This document shows positions 7,872-19,300 of a stretch of 41,625 nt of DNA, piece by piece. The stretch comes from Candidatus Gastranaerophilales bacterium. Lineage in GTDB: Bacteria; Cyanobacteriota; Vampirovibrionia; Gastranaerophilales; Gastranaerophilaceae. The DNA is taken from NCBI GenBank assembly GCA_944322975.1, contig CALUQS010000098.1, forward strand, positions 1 to 41,625. The letters run 5' to 3'. The notes beneath the pieces were generated by a model. It made no database searches, was not told the DNA's origin, and was given only the letters and a program-made list of their open reading frames with translations. Every line of letters starts with the position of its first letter. The first letter of the stretch is position 1. Position numbers and translations under genes: made by a program.

Positions 7872-7891
7872 TTGTAAAATATGTTTTACAA
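7872..7891. promoter_or_regulatory. Palindromic operator-like site
   Basis: TTGTAAAA-TATG-TTTTACAA is a perfect 8-bp inverted repeat placed 8 bases upstream of the -35 box of the small unit. It could be a repressor or activator site, or a chance palindrome in AT-rich DNA. From here to about 8085 the sequence is very AT-rich and I see nothing else in it. Confidence 0.4.
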
Positions 7892-8085
7892 TTGACCATG
7901 CCCCCTAATACAAGTGGATAAAAAAATTTTTACAAACTTAATATAAACTTATTTTTTAAATACAAATTTTTTATTATAAAAATTTTTGAAAATTATAAAT
8001 TTAACAATAGCTTTAAAATCAATAATAGCTTTGCTTTTATAATTTCCAAATACAAAAATAATACAAATCAAAAAACAAAAAAATA

Positions 8086-8348
8086 AAAAGCCGTGCCTCT
8101 GCCTATCGACATATACAAATCAGTTTCATTCTAAATTTATCTCCCTCTCAAAAGTTCTTCACCCAAAAGTTGAATCTTAGTGCTGCTTCATTCCTGATCT
8201 GACACGGTTCGATTGCTTTCGCCGAAAAATTTTGAGCAATCATAAACAAAAATAAAATTACGCTTTTTCATATAAGCCTCACTGCAGGCTCTGCACCCCG
8301 CATAAGCGTTCGGGTCGAGAGATCCGCCAGGTCCCCGTGGAGCACGGC
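8086..8348 (-). ncRNA. ffs: Signal recognition particle RNA (large bacterial form)
   Basis: The minus strand begins GCCGTGCT and ends AGGCACGGC followed by Ts, so the ends pair. The central domain reads GTCAGATCAGG-AATGAAGCAGCA, the Ffh-binding hairpin in which the usual GGAAG side appears as an AATGAAGCAGC variant. At about 260 bases with a 5' Alu-type domain, it is the long scRNA form found in Bacillus and in cyanobacterial relatives rather than the short E. coli 4.5S form. It would join Ffh to target membrane proteins. It lies just downstream of the GH13 gene on the same strand but has its own promoter. Confidence 0.85.
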
Positions 8349-8354
8349 TATATT

Positions 8355-8383
8355 ATAATAACTTAAAATAATTTCTTTCGCAA
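8355..8383 (-). promoter_or_regulatory. Promoter of SRP RNA
   Basis: TTGCGA (8378-8383), a 17-base spacer, and TATTAT (8355-8360). The predicted start is G at 8348, exactly the first base of the paired RNA end. Confidence 0.6.
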
Positions 8384-8398
8384 TCGTTTATCTTTGCA

Positions 8399-11300
8399 TT
8401 ATTTTTGCATATATGAAAAATTATATTTTGTATTTGCAAGTTTAACATTCGGGTTTTCAATACTTCCCTTAAAAGATAGTTTTTTACCTTTAAAATCCTT
8501 TTCTCTTACAAGAATAATTCCTGCATTACCTATATTTATATTTCCTTGTATCTGGTCAGTATTGTTATCGTTAACCTTTTTAATTTCATAATTATTTGTG
8601 ACTTTAAATTTTTCATACGGTTTAAGAACATTTACATATATTGTACCGGGCTCTAAACCGTTAGGCAGTCCTGATAAATCAATCTTGGATATAAACATTT
8701 CTCCGACGGGACATTGTTCAGGCAAAGCCCCAAATCCAGTATTGTGCAAAATACAAATTGCATCTGTTTTGTCATTGTATCTGTATAATGTTAAAGCACG
8801 ATTGTTATTATCTAACATCTGGTCACAAAGTTTTATTGTTGAGCCGTTGACAAGAGCAGAGGCAGCCTCTTTTTTTCTTATTTTTGTTATATCATCTATA
8901 TTGCTTTTATAAGTTTTCAAAAATTCATAATTGGGATTGTTTAATCTGTCCCATCTAAGTGCGTTCCTGTTTTCCTGCTCTTCGTTTTTAGCTTCAAATT
9001 CCCAGCCTGTCATCCCGAGTTCATCACCGGCAAAGTTTGTCGGAGTGCCTGGCAGGGCATTCATTACAAACCACATTGCTCTGTATTTTTTTAGCGGATT
9101 TTCTAATATTTGATGTAAAATATCAGCCTTTAGTTTATTGATTGTTTCTTCATTTTCTCTTTTATTTACGAATGTTTTGAAATCAGAACTGATTTCTGCG
9201 GCTTCTCTGACAATATCGTCAATATTAATGTCAAACGGACGTGAACCGTATTTTTCGGTATCAAAATATTTTTCCTTGCCGCCCATGTGATATACACCGG
9301 TTTTCAAATTGTTATTAGCCTTTATCATAGCATCTTGATATTTGGAATCAAGAAGTCTAAATACGTCGGATTTGCGCATACCTCTGTGTTCAAGAGTATA
9401 AGCAATTTCTTCAGCTCTGTTGACTTTGAGTTTTCCAGCATCTGTAGCCAAAAGATGAAGTACTCTTGGTTTGTCATGGTTTCCGACAAATCTGTGTGCA
9501 TAATTAATAGTATCTAGAGTGCCTGTATCAAAATACCCAAGCCCTATTTCTTCATGCGTAAATAATTTATTTTCCATTTCAGATGCAAGACTATCTATGT
9601 GATTATCAGTAGAAGAATCACCTCTGCCGAATAAATTTAGGACTGTTGAAAAGAAAAAGTCATAATCTGATGTTGCGTCAAATTTTGTTCTGGAGGTAAA
9701 TCCGGATAATACGGCCTGCCCTAAATCTGTTAATTCACCTATTTTAAAGGAATTAGGATTGTATTCACTGACACCTGTATTAAATCTGTTCCAGAATTTT
9801 TCCACTTCTCTTAAATTTTGATCTCTATCAAGAGTTCCGTCATCAGGATCATCATAATCAACAAATCCTACGTCTTTTGAGGCATCTATTCTCCAGTTTA
9901 AACCGGCTTCAGTTTTTTCTACAATAAGTTTAGCAACATCAAAGGAATCTGAATTAATATGAGCCAATCTGTCTTGCAAACTTGTTAAAAAGACTTCTTT
10001 TTTATCTTTAGAGATATTTTTTAACCCTGATTTTATTTTTTGCATTAATCTCTGTGCTGTTGCTTCAGGCGTTACCTCGTATTGCAGATTTAAAGAATTC
10101 AAATCAACTTTATTTAATTCTTTTGTATCATAGAACAGCATATTATCCCTAAATTGTGCTTCAATTTCAGGAGCAAGAACAGAGACTGTTAAAAATTTAA
10201 CAATGTCTGAGGCAATAAGAGAATATATCTTTTTGCCTTCTTCTGTAAGTTGATTATTATCATCTACAAATTTCTTCTCGGCTTTATTTTCATTTGTTCT
10301 TTTGATATCGTCATTAAATTTATCTTCTAATCTTTTAAGAATTTTTATTGCTTCTTGAGTGTATTCACCGGCAAAAAGCTTATCCGCTTCTTTATAGGTT
10401 TCACGGTATTTTTCAGGGATTTTGTTATAATATTCATCACCCATTTTATATAAATCGTATCGTGATTTACCTATTGTATCTTCTGTTACAGCAAGATTTT
10501 TTATATAAGGATAAGCAAACACGCTGACTAAATCAGGAGAAAACTCAATTGCTTCAAGAGGATAAGACATCATTCCATCCTCAATTGTTTCAGGCATTTT
10601 TACTGGTTTTAACCGGTAATTTTTTTCACCTGTAAAAATATCCTCGCTAAGTATATTCTGTAAAGGAGAAACTCCGTCTTCTTTTTCAAGTACAAGAGCT
10701 GCGCTTTTGGGCAAGATTTTTTCTTCGATAAGAGCATTAATAGCCTGCTCATAATTCATACCATCATTAACTTTGTCACCGATTTGTTTTGCAACATACT
10801 CAATAAGCAGTTTGGAAACCTCCTGAGTCCAGAATTTACCTATTTGTACGGTATCATCCTGAACTTGATACGGTGCAGCTTTTACAATATCTTTTAAGTT
10901 TTCAGGCAAATTTTGCTCATAAAACGATGATTCAGGGAGAATAAAGCGTTTTTTGGAAATATCACTGTTGCCGACCCAAAGAGAAATACCCCCGTCTTTG
11001 TTGGACTCGCCAAGTTCAAAACCTTTCCACCGGGTCAAAGAATTTTTAAATTCAGCATTTTTATTATAACGTTTTGCTTCTTTGTATTTAGCATAATTGT
11101 CAGCTACCTCTCTCGGGGTAACTCTTGCATGATATGCCTGAACAGAGTCTCTGTAATTTGCAATTTCGTGGTTATCGCCTGTGTCCTTGTTATCATACAC
11201 ATCAAAAATAAAGTCACCGGACATTTGTCTTTCTGATGCTAATCTGTCGTCAAATAATTGAATATAAGTCGGTTTTGTAGGGTCAACAGAAGATTTTTTT

Positions 11301-12238
11301 ATTTCTTTTTCTATATATTTATCGCCGGATTTTTCAAATACAATTTTGTATGGCCCGTTTACAATCTGGATATGTGTATGCTCGTTAACTGCAGGATTTT
11401 TTGAGAGCACTCCGAATCTCGGAGCTATATTATCAAGGTCTTTAGTTTCAAAGAAATGTACAAACGGGCTTTCATATTGCCAGTTCATTATGTCTTTAAT
11501 GTGAATGCCTTCAACACCCTCGTTAACAAATGCGCCGTCCATAGTCCATCTTATGTCATGACGAAAGGCGTTTAACAGCATATTTTTTAAATCTTTTATA
11601 TCACCGAGATTATTTGTAACCTGATACGGGTTAGTTGTCCAGTAACCCTGACTGGATTTGTTATCCTGCCCGGTAATAGGATTGCCTAAAATATCGGTAA
11701 AACCGTCTTTTGCAAGCTGGTCTATACGTTCGTTAACTGTGTTTATTGTACCGCCGAGTATGTTAAAGTGATTTCTTTTTGTATGCAAACCTTTTTGGTC
11801 TTTTACATTAAACGAATCCACAAAAACATGTTCCATTACTTTAGGTCTTGAAGGATTAGTACGGTTAAGCGGAGTTGCAATTGTGTAACCTTTATCACCG
11901 GTCATGCTGTTATCTTTAAAGAAAAATTTATTAGGGTATGTAAATTTATACCCTAAAACAGAATCTTTAGTGAGGTTTAAGTCATCTGCATATAATACAA
12001 GGCTGTCATAGCCTTTAGGCATTTCTACTTTATGTACTTCGTCTTTATTAATACTGTAGTTGCCGTCTTTGTCATGCGTCATAATCACGTATTCAAGAGT
12101 AACACCGGGAACGGCATTAGGTGTAAAAAATTTGTATACATCGTTGCCGTAAGCGTCTTTTGTCAAAACATGACCGTTAAAATTCGGACGGAATGATTTT
12201 TTTACGGGATTAGTCGCGTTCAAAGATTGAATCTTCAC
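8399..12238 (-). CDS. Large GH13 alpha-amylase-family protein
   Basis: A 1279-aa protein with the four GH13 regions in order: region I TMDGAFVNEG (Asp234, Asn239), region II NWRIDAS (Arg783, nucleophile Asp785), region III KIGELTD (acid Glu835) and region IV VGNHDKP (His921, Asp922). ALPGTPTNFAGDELG follows, as in amylases and branching enzymes. About 540 residues separate regions I and II, far more than usual, so the barrel holds a very large insertion. There is no signal peptide; the N-terminus reads KKSFRPNFNGHV. GTG start with GAGGT upstream. It probably acts on glycogen-like alpha-glucans in the cytoplasm or at an unusual location; exact activity (amylase, branching or debranching) is not clear. 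Confidence 0.8.
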   Translation of the reverse strand: MKIQSLNATNPVKKSFRPNFNGHVLTKDAYGNDVYKFFTPNAVPGVTLEYVIMTHDKDGNYSINKDEVHKVEMPKGYDSLVLYADDLNLTKDSVLGYKFTYPNKFFFKDNSMTGDKGYTIATPLNRTNPSRPKVMEHVFVDSFNVKDQKGLHTKRNHFNILGGTINTVNERIDQLAKDGFTDILGNPITGQDNKSSQGYWTTNPYQVTNNLGDIKDLKNMLLNAFRHDIRWTMDGAFVNEGVEGIHIKDIMNWQYESPFVHFFETKDLDNIAPRFGVLSKNPAVNEHTHIQIVNGPYKIVFEKSGDKYIEKEIKKSSVDPTKPTYIQLFDDRLASERQMSGDFIFDVYDNKDTGDNHEIANYRDSVQAYHARVTPREVADNYAKYKEAKRYNKNAEFKNSLTRWKGFELGESNKDGGISLWVGNSDISKKRFILPESSFYEQNLPENLKDIVKAAPYQVQDDTVQIGKFWTQEVSKLLIEYVAKQIGDKVNDGMNYEQAINALIEEKILPKSAALVLEKEDGVSPLQNILSEDIFTGEKNYRLKPVKMPETIEDGMMSYPLEAIEFSPDLVSVFAYPYIKNLAVTEDTIGKSRYDLYKMGDEYYNKIPEKYRETYKEADKLFAGEYTQEAIKILKRLEDKFNDDIKRTNENKAEKKFVDDNNQLTEEGKKIYSLIASDIVKFLTVSVLAPEIEAQFRDNMLFYDTKELNKVDLNSLNLQYEVTPEATAQRLMQKIKSGLKNISKDKKEVFLTSLQDRLAHINSDSFDVAKLIVEKTEAGLNWRIDASKDVGFVDYDDPDDGTLDRDQNLREVEKFWNRFNTGVSEYNPNSFKIGELTDLGQAVLSGFTSRTKFDATSDYDFFFSTVLNLFGRGDSSTDNHIDSLASEMENKLFTHEEIGLGYFDTGTLDTINYAHRFVGNHDKPRVLHLLATDAGKLKVNRAEEIAYTLEHRGMRKSDVFRLLDSKYQDAMIKANNNLKTGVYHMGGKEKYFDTEKYGSRPFDINIDDIVREAAEISSDFKTFVNKRENEETINKLKADILHQILENPLKKYRAMWFVMNALPGTPTNFAGDELGMTGWEFEAKNEEQENRNALRWDRLNNPNYEFLKTYKSNIDDITKIRKKEAASALVNGSTIKLCDQMLDNNNRALTLYRYNDKTDAICILHNTGFGALPEQCPVGEMFISKIDLSGLPNGLEPGTIYVNVLKPYEKFKVTNNYEIKKVNDNNTDQIQGNINIGNAGIILVREKDFKGKKLSFKGSIENPNVKLANTKYNFSYMQK

Positions 12239-12353
12239 AATAGTACCTCACAAACCAGTATGACTAATTATATTAAGATTAAACAAAAATATTTTTGCTA
12301 ATCATGGCTGTAAAAATTTGATATTGTTACAATATCTTAAAATTAATTTTCTG

Positions 12354-13307
12354 TTAAAAAAGTCCTTTACGAGCAAGTATTATTGCAATAATACCGGCAA
12401 GGACAAGTGAAAAGAGCAGTATTCCCAAAAACGCATAATGCATATGCGCCATAGGCACGTTTACGTTCATTCCCCAAAAGCTGGCGACCATCGTAGGTAT
12501 AGCCAGTATAATTGTTACTGAAGTTAAAAACTTCATAACGATGTTCAAATTGTTAGAAATAATAGAAGCAAAAGCGTCCATCATACTTTCTAAGATGTTT
12601 CTGTGCATTTCTACCATTTCTACAGCCTGTTTGTTTTCAATGATGACATCTTCCATCAGATCTTCTATTTCTTCATTATATTCCATAAATGTAGAAAACC
12701 CCGGAAATTTCTTGAATCTGCTGAGTTTTTCAAGTACTCTGCCATTGTCTTTAAGAGCCGTTGTAAAGTAGACAAGAGATTTTTGAACATCTAAAAGCTG
12801 AAACAGCGCCTTGTTTTTCATTGTTCTTTTTAAATCAACTTCAATCTTATCTGTATGACGGTTAATATGTTCCAAATACCTTAAGTAAAATTTTGTAGAA
12901 CGAAACAGAATCTGAAACAAAAATCTTGTTCTGTCAGAAGTATTGAATAATTTAGACGTATCTTGATTAAAAAATGAGATAATCCTGTTTTCTTTCAAAG
13001 ATACGGTAACAATGTTGTCAGGAGTCATAATAACGCCTAAAGGCAATGTATCAAAGCTGTTTTCGTCCTCCATGACAGGGACATTTGTGATTATCAAAAG
13101 TTTGTCATCATCAAGTTCAATACGGGATCTTTCTTCAGAGTCCAGAGAATCTCTAAGAAAGTCAGCTTCTATATTCAATGCATTGGCAACGTCTTTGATT
13201 TCATCAGCAGTAGGCTTTATAAGATTGAACCATGAGCCCTTTTCAAATTCATCAATCGTAAGTTCTTTTAAAGATTTATCTTCCTGCGTTTTGAAAATTT
13301 GAAGCAT
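12354..13307 (-). CDS. corA: CorA-type magnesium/divalent cation channel
   Basis: A homopentameric inner-membrane channel for Mg2+ (or Co2+/Ni2+). It has a long acidic and helical cytoplasmic part, then two C-terminal membrane helices with the diagnostic FWGMNVNVPM loop (GMN) between them. About 317 aa is normal. I chose the ATG at 13307, preceded by GGCGGG, over a TTG four codons upstream. It sits between the GH13 gene and the giant repeat protein on the same strand, with gaps of about 70-115 bases, so operon membership is unclear. Confidence 0.9.
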   Translation of the reverse strand: MLQIFKTQEDKSLKELTIDEFEKGSWFNLIKPTADEIKDVANALNIEADFLRDSLDSEERSRIELDDDKLLIITNVPVMEDENSFDTLPLGVIMTPDNIVTVSLKENRIISFFNQDTSKLFNTSDRTRFLFQILFRSTKFYLRYLEHINRHTDKIEVDLKRTMKNKALFQLLDVQKSLVYFTTALKDNGRVLEKLSRFKKFPGFSTFMEYNEEIEDLMEDVIIENKQAVEMVEMHRNILESMMDAFASIISNNLNIVMKFLTSVTIILAIPTMVASFWGMNVNVPMAHMHYAFLGILLFSLVLAGIIAIILARKGLF

Positions 13308-13390
13308 ACGACCCGCCAATCAAAATTTTTCTGTCCAACAAAAAAATTATACAACAACTATAATTAATTAACCAGATTTTAATACAACTT

Positions 13391-16300
13391 TTATTGCAGT
13401 ACAACTATGGGCAGGTTTTCTTCCTGGGCTTTTTTCAGGTATTCTTTAGGAATCGAGCTGACATCCCCTTTTGTATATATCGCTGTTATAGTAGGATTGC
13501 TTACCAGTACTTCATTCCAATGATCGTCCCTTAATAAAGCGGTATTATAAGTTTCTCTATAAGCGTTATGTCTTGACAAGAATTGTTGATACGCATCAGC
13601 AAAATCAGGGTCAATTTGCTGTATTAAATCAAGTGTTAATGTCTGTCCTTGAGCCTTTTCTTTAATATAATCGAGTCTTTTTATATATTCATCGTCAGAA
13701 ATATTAAGAATCTTTTTAATATTATCTGAAACCATTGTTCTCTCCTCATACTTTAAACCGCCGTGATAAGATTCATAGCCTTTGTCTTTGTAATATTCCA
13801 TAATCATATCAGGAATGTTTTTAGACATGGAACCGATATCGTATCCAAATGCAACATACTGGTGCTGAGGAGAAACTTCAAAAACAAAGCCAACATCATT
13901 AGCTGCTCCATATTGCCCGTTACCGACATAACTTGTACATATTACTTTGTCATCTTCAAGAGTTTTAAAAGCCTCAAAATTAGCAAATTTCATTTCTCTG
14001 GAAGATTTGCCGGAAACAAATGCGGATTCCGGAGTATGTATAAAGGCATAAAAATTGTCAATATCAGAGGCTTTAGCAACTTTTACGCTGTAGCCGTTTA
14101 TGTTTTGAGTTTGGGCATTTTTCATTATTACATCAGCGGGAGTTTGCGGCAAAACAAAATCAGAGGATTTAATTTGTTGTATTCTTGTTTCAAGCAGCTT
14201 ATCAAGGTGTCTTGTAAGCCCTTCTATATCTTTTTTGCTGTACAGCATACGGGCAAGTTTAAAGGTATTGCCTTCTTTTAAATTGAAAGCCATAAGGTCA
14301 AATTTATCAGATCTATCTACACTGGATATGTTGAGAATAAAATTTGATGTTACTGCTGTTTCTTTTTTAGTTGTATTCATAAATCTTGTTATAATATCAG
14401 AATTTTCTATAATTCTGTACAATTTTACGGCATCATTGTCACTCAGACCGAATTTTTTACCGATAAAAAATCCGTCAAACGCAGAACCGGCCTTTGATGC
14501 TGATGTATTATCCGTGTTGTGCAAAAGAACAGCAAGAGTCAGTATTTTTTTATCACTATCTGATAATGTTTCAAACTCGGGACTTTGAACAACTTTTTGC
14601 AAGGTCTTTATTGTATCAACAGGAACGGTTGAACCATCAATCTGTCTGAAAATTTCAGGCATAAGTTTTGAAATATCTTTTAAATTCCTGTTCAACTGCG
14701 GATAATCTTTTATTGTTATAAAATTGTTGTCAGTATAATTGTCAACAACAGGTTTTAAGCTGTTTATGACATTTATTGTATTATTATCGCTGATATTGCA
14801 CAGTGACATATCCTTGCCGGCTGTATTCGGATAACCTGTAAGCACTCCGTTTTTTATGTCAAAACCAAAGTAGTCAAATACCTTTTGTTTTTCTTCCCGA
14901 GTTAATGAGGCTGTCAGGCTGTTAACCTGTGAAATAAAATCTTTTTGCGAAATTTGAAGATTTATCTGTTCTAAATTGCCAAGGTCAGTATTTTTGAGGG
15001 TTTGATTTAAAGATTGTAAATTTTTATCGAACAATTTTAAATCATCACTGCTTATGGGTTTCAGGTTAATATTCATACTCTGAGAAAGCTGTTGAATCGT
15101 TTTTATATACCCTGATTCGCTATAGGGCAAAACTTTTACCACATATGACAATCCTCTGCCAAACAAGTTGCTGTTATTTTTTAAAATAACGGATAAAAAC
15201 TCTCTTTTTTGCTGCGGACTCATTTCCTGAATTGAGTTAAATTCAGAAAAAGATAATACATCATTAAGCATCAGTGCATCATCAGGCTCAAATTTTAACC
15301 GGCTGTTATTGCGGAATATTTCAGTCATTTTTTGCATATTTGCTTCGGAATTCAGGCACAAAAGAGCAGCTGAGTTGTTTTTAATATTTTCGTTATCATA
15401 GAGAGATTCATCAGATAAAAATTTGTCGATAAATGCTAATTTAGTTTTTGCATCTTCCGAAGTGTTTACTGTCTTTATAATTTGGGTAAAATTATTTATA
15501 ATATTTTCGTTGTTATATAATCTTTCATCAGAAAACAGTTTATCTAACACAGCTGCTTTTGCCTGTGCATTTTTTAACGAGTTGGTAGTAAACAGGAGAT
15601 TAGCAGGATTTTTCTTTATACCTTCATTTCCAAATTTATCTTCATTTTCCATTATATTTTTATTATTCATTATTTTTTCATTAGCACCCAATTTTTCTGC
15701 CAAATAAATTTTTGCATTAACCTCATTTATATTTTGAGGATGAGAACACAAGTATGCTAATAATTCGTCTGATGACAATCCTGTCCCCTTCATGAATTTT
15801 GCAAACAGTTCGATTTTATCAAGCATAGCAGCACGCACCTTGGCTTGTTCAACCGTGTCAGTTGAATGTAATAAATTGTTCATCACAAAATCCCAATCGA
15901 AGTCTTGCTCTCCCAGTGGTTTTTTAGTTATTTCCGAAGCTTTATCAATAATAATAATTTTTGCATTTAACTGTTCTAAGGAGGTTAAATCTTCAAATAA
16001 GAATGCAGAGTAGGATAAAACCACTCTATTAGTGTACCATTTTTCATCAGAAAGTATTTTTTCCGCCAGTATTGCATGTTGCGGATTTTCAACAAAAGGA
16101 AGCATTTCTTTCAAAGCGTCAATACACTGTTTGTTGTTACTTAGCTTTTCATCTGAAAAAATCTTATTTATAAGGTCAAGTTTTACATCAATATTGTCGA
16201 TTTTTTTAGCTTTTTTAAGAATAGCACCCAGCATATCCATAGCATTTTGATTGCCGGCAAAATTTTTATCAGAAAGCAATTTTTCCGCTATATTCATTTT

Positions 16301-19300
16301 GTCTTCAAAATCTTTTGCTGATCTTACAAACAAAATTATTTCACCGGCATTATTCATTACGTCTTTGTTGTTGAGAAATCTTTCATCAGAAAATAATTTG
16401 TCAATAATATCTGTTTTAGCTTTGACTTCGTTTGAATCTTTCGTAAATCTAATTATATCAGCGAGCTTATCAGCAATACTTTCATTTTCCAAAATTCTTT
16501 TCTCTGAAAGTATTTTATCTAATATATCTATCCTTGCGTGGATTTCTTCACCAGAATCATTAAAACTAAATAATTGATAGAATTGGTCTGTAAAATTTTT
16601 GTTGGCAAATATACGTTCGTCAGAAAACATTTTTTGGGCAAGTTCCAGATGCTCAGGCGAATTAATATAAGAAATTGCAGAGGTGGATCTTTCTAACACT
16701 CTATCATTTGCATTAGCAAATATACGTTCATCAGAAAATACTTTTTTAGCAAATTCTAATTGCTCCGGAGTTCTAATGTTGAAGTTTATCGCCTTCATAG
16801 CTTCTTCTAAAGCTTTTTCGTTGTTTAATATTTGTTCATTTGACAATATTTCATCGGCAAATTTTGCAAGCGGTTCTGATATATTTTTCTTTACGGATAA
16901 ATATTGTGCTTGCTTTAAAATATCGGCCATATTAGTGTATGTACACCCGTTCGAAAAGATTTTATCAAGCAATTTTAAGAATCGTTCGGGGTTATTGGTA
17001 TTTTCCATTATAGATTTGACTGTTTTTAATGCCTCTTTATCCGTCAAAATTGATTCATTAGAAAGCATTTTATCAGCAAGTTTTATTTGTTCGGGAGTCT
17101 TAGCTGTTTCTAATATAGATTTGGCTGCAATTAGCACATTATCATTGGATAAAATGCGTGAATCAGAAAGGATTTTATCAGCAAGTTTTATTTGTTCCGG
17201 AGTCTTAGCAGCACCAATCACCCCCAAAGAAGCCTGTAATATTTTTTCATTGCTAATTACAGTTTCATTCGAGATAATTTTATCACAACACGCCATTTTT
17301 GCTTGTGTTGATTCTGCTGTACTATCAGCTTTCAGTATTTTTTCAACTTCATTTAAAATATTCCTGCTGCTGTATAATCTTTCGTCTGAGAAAATTTTAG
17401 ACAAAAATTGTATTTGCTCAGGTGTTTTTGTATTTTTTATTAAATCATCGGCATAATACAAAAGATTTTCATTATTGTATAATTTTTCCTCTGCAAAGAT
17501 TTGAGACAAAATTTCAATTTGTTCGGGAGTTTTAGCATTGTTTATTAACCTGGAAGCACCCCGCATAATATTTTCGTTATTTAACAACTTTTCATCAGCA
17601 AGCAATTTAGACACAATTTGAAGTTGTTCAGGAGTATCCGAGTTCCATAACAAATTACCAGCATATTTCATAGCATTTTGGTTATTTAATAACTTTTCAT
17701 CTGCAAGCAACTCCGTCATAATTTGGAGTTTTTCGGGCGTATCTGCGCAGTTTAACAAATTACCTGCATATTTCATAGCATTTTCATTATTTAACAACTT
17801 TTCATCTGCAAGTAACTCCGTCATAATTTGGAGTTTTTCGGGCGTATCTGCACTCTTTAACAAATCACCTGCATATTTGACAACATTTTCGTTATTTAAC
17901 AACTTTTCATCTGCAAGCAACCCAGTCATAATTTGGAGTTTTTCAGGTGTATCTGCACTCTTTAACAAATCACCTGCATATTTGACAACATTTTCGTTAT
18001 TTAACAACTTTTCATCTGCAAGCAACCGAGTAACAATTTGTGCTTTTTCCGGAGTATTGGCACTCTCTGTTAAACTGCCGGCATTATTTAGAATATTTTG
18101 ATTTTTATACAATTTTTCATCAGAAAGAATATCTGATAAAATTTGTTTTTGTTCAGGTGTTTGGATTGAGTCCAATATTTCTTCAAGGTTCATTAAAAGA
18201 TTTTCATTGTATAAATCTTCATTAGAAAGTATTTTAGACAAAATTTCTTTTTGGTCCTGGTTGAACCATCGACCTGCTACAACTATTGCACTCTTAACAA
18301 TTTGTTTGTTAGTATACAATTTTTCATTGGCAAAGAATTTTGAAAGAACAGCCATTTCTTCAGGGGTTTCTATGTATCTGTTTAAGTCACGCAGAAGAAG
18401 ATCAACATCTCTATCGTTATATAAACACTTCACAGAAAGTATTTTATTTATTATGTCAGCATGCTGCGGAGACTTTACACTATATACGAAGTCATCAGCA
18501 TTTTGCATAACATGATGATTATTATACAATTTTTCATCAGAAAGTATTTTTGACACAATTTGCATTTGTTCTTTAGTCGAACAACTTTTTATTAAACGAA
18601 ATCCTTTATGCATCAAATTTTCACTGTTATACAATTTTTCATCAGAGAGGATTTTAGATAAAATTTGCATTTGCTGGGGCGTTTTAGCACTGAGTATTAA
18701 ACTGCGGGCATTTTCTAAAACAGTTTTGTTACGGTTTAACTTTTCGTCATGAAGTATTTGAGACACAATTTGTGCCTGTTGCGGGGTTTCTATTTCATTG
18801 ACTATATCACAGGCATAATCCATGATATACATGTTATACATGAATTTTTCATCTGACAGTATTTCTGAGAGAATTTGTTTTTTTTCAGGTGTCATTTCAT
18901 CAATATTAATTAATTTAAATGCATCGTTCATCATCTTTTCATTATTAACAAATTTTTTGTCAGAAAGTATTTGTAAAAGAAGTTCTGCATGCTCCGGTGT
19001 TCGAGTATTTTCAATTAAATCACCGGCCTTATCCATAAGTTTTTTATTATTAAACAACCTTTTGTCAGAAAGAATTTTAGAGGCTACATCCTTTTGCTGA
19101 GGCGTTTCTACTTTAGCAATAAACATGTCGGCATAAATGCTAACCAGTTCATTGCCCATTAAACTTTTATCAGCTAATATTTTCTTCACAAGTTCCGTTT
19201 GAATATCTGATTGTGCACTTCTGATTAAATTAACAGAACAATACAATAAAGATGGATTATTTACTATACTTTCATCTGATAATATTTTATACCCCATATC

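Noticed and set aside
17577-18101. Regularly spaced repeats, possible CRISPR
   Set aside because: The unit is 105 bases, in frame and without unique spacers; it encodes protein repeats.
15423-19100. Many long plus-strand frames opposite the giant gene
   Set aside because: The regular codon pattern of the 35-residue repeats keeps the opposite strand open. The peptides are Phe/Ser/Ile-rich, share no family motif and lack ribosome sites.
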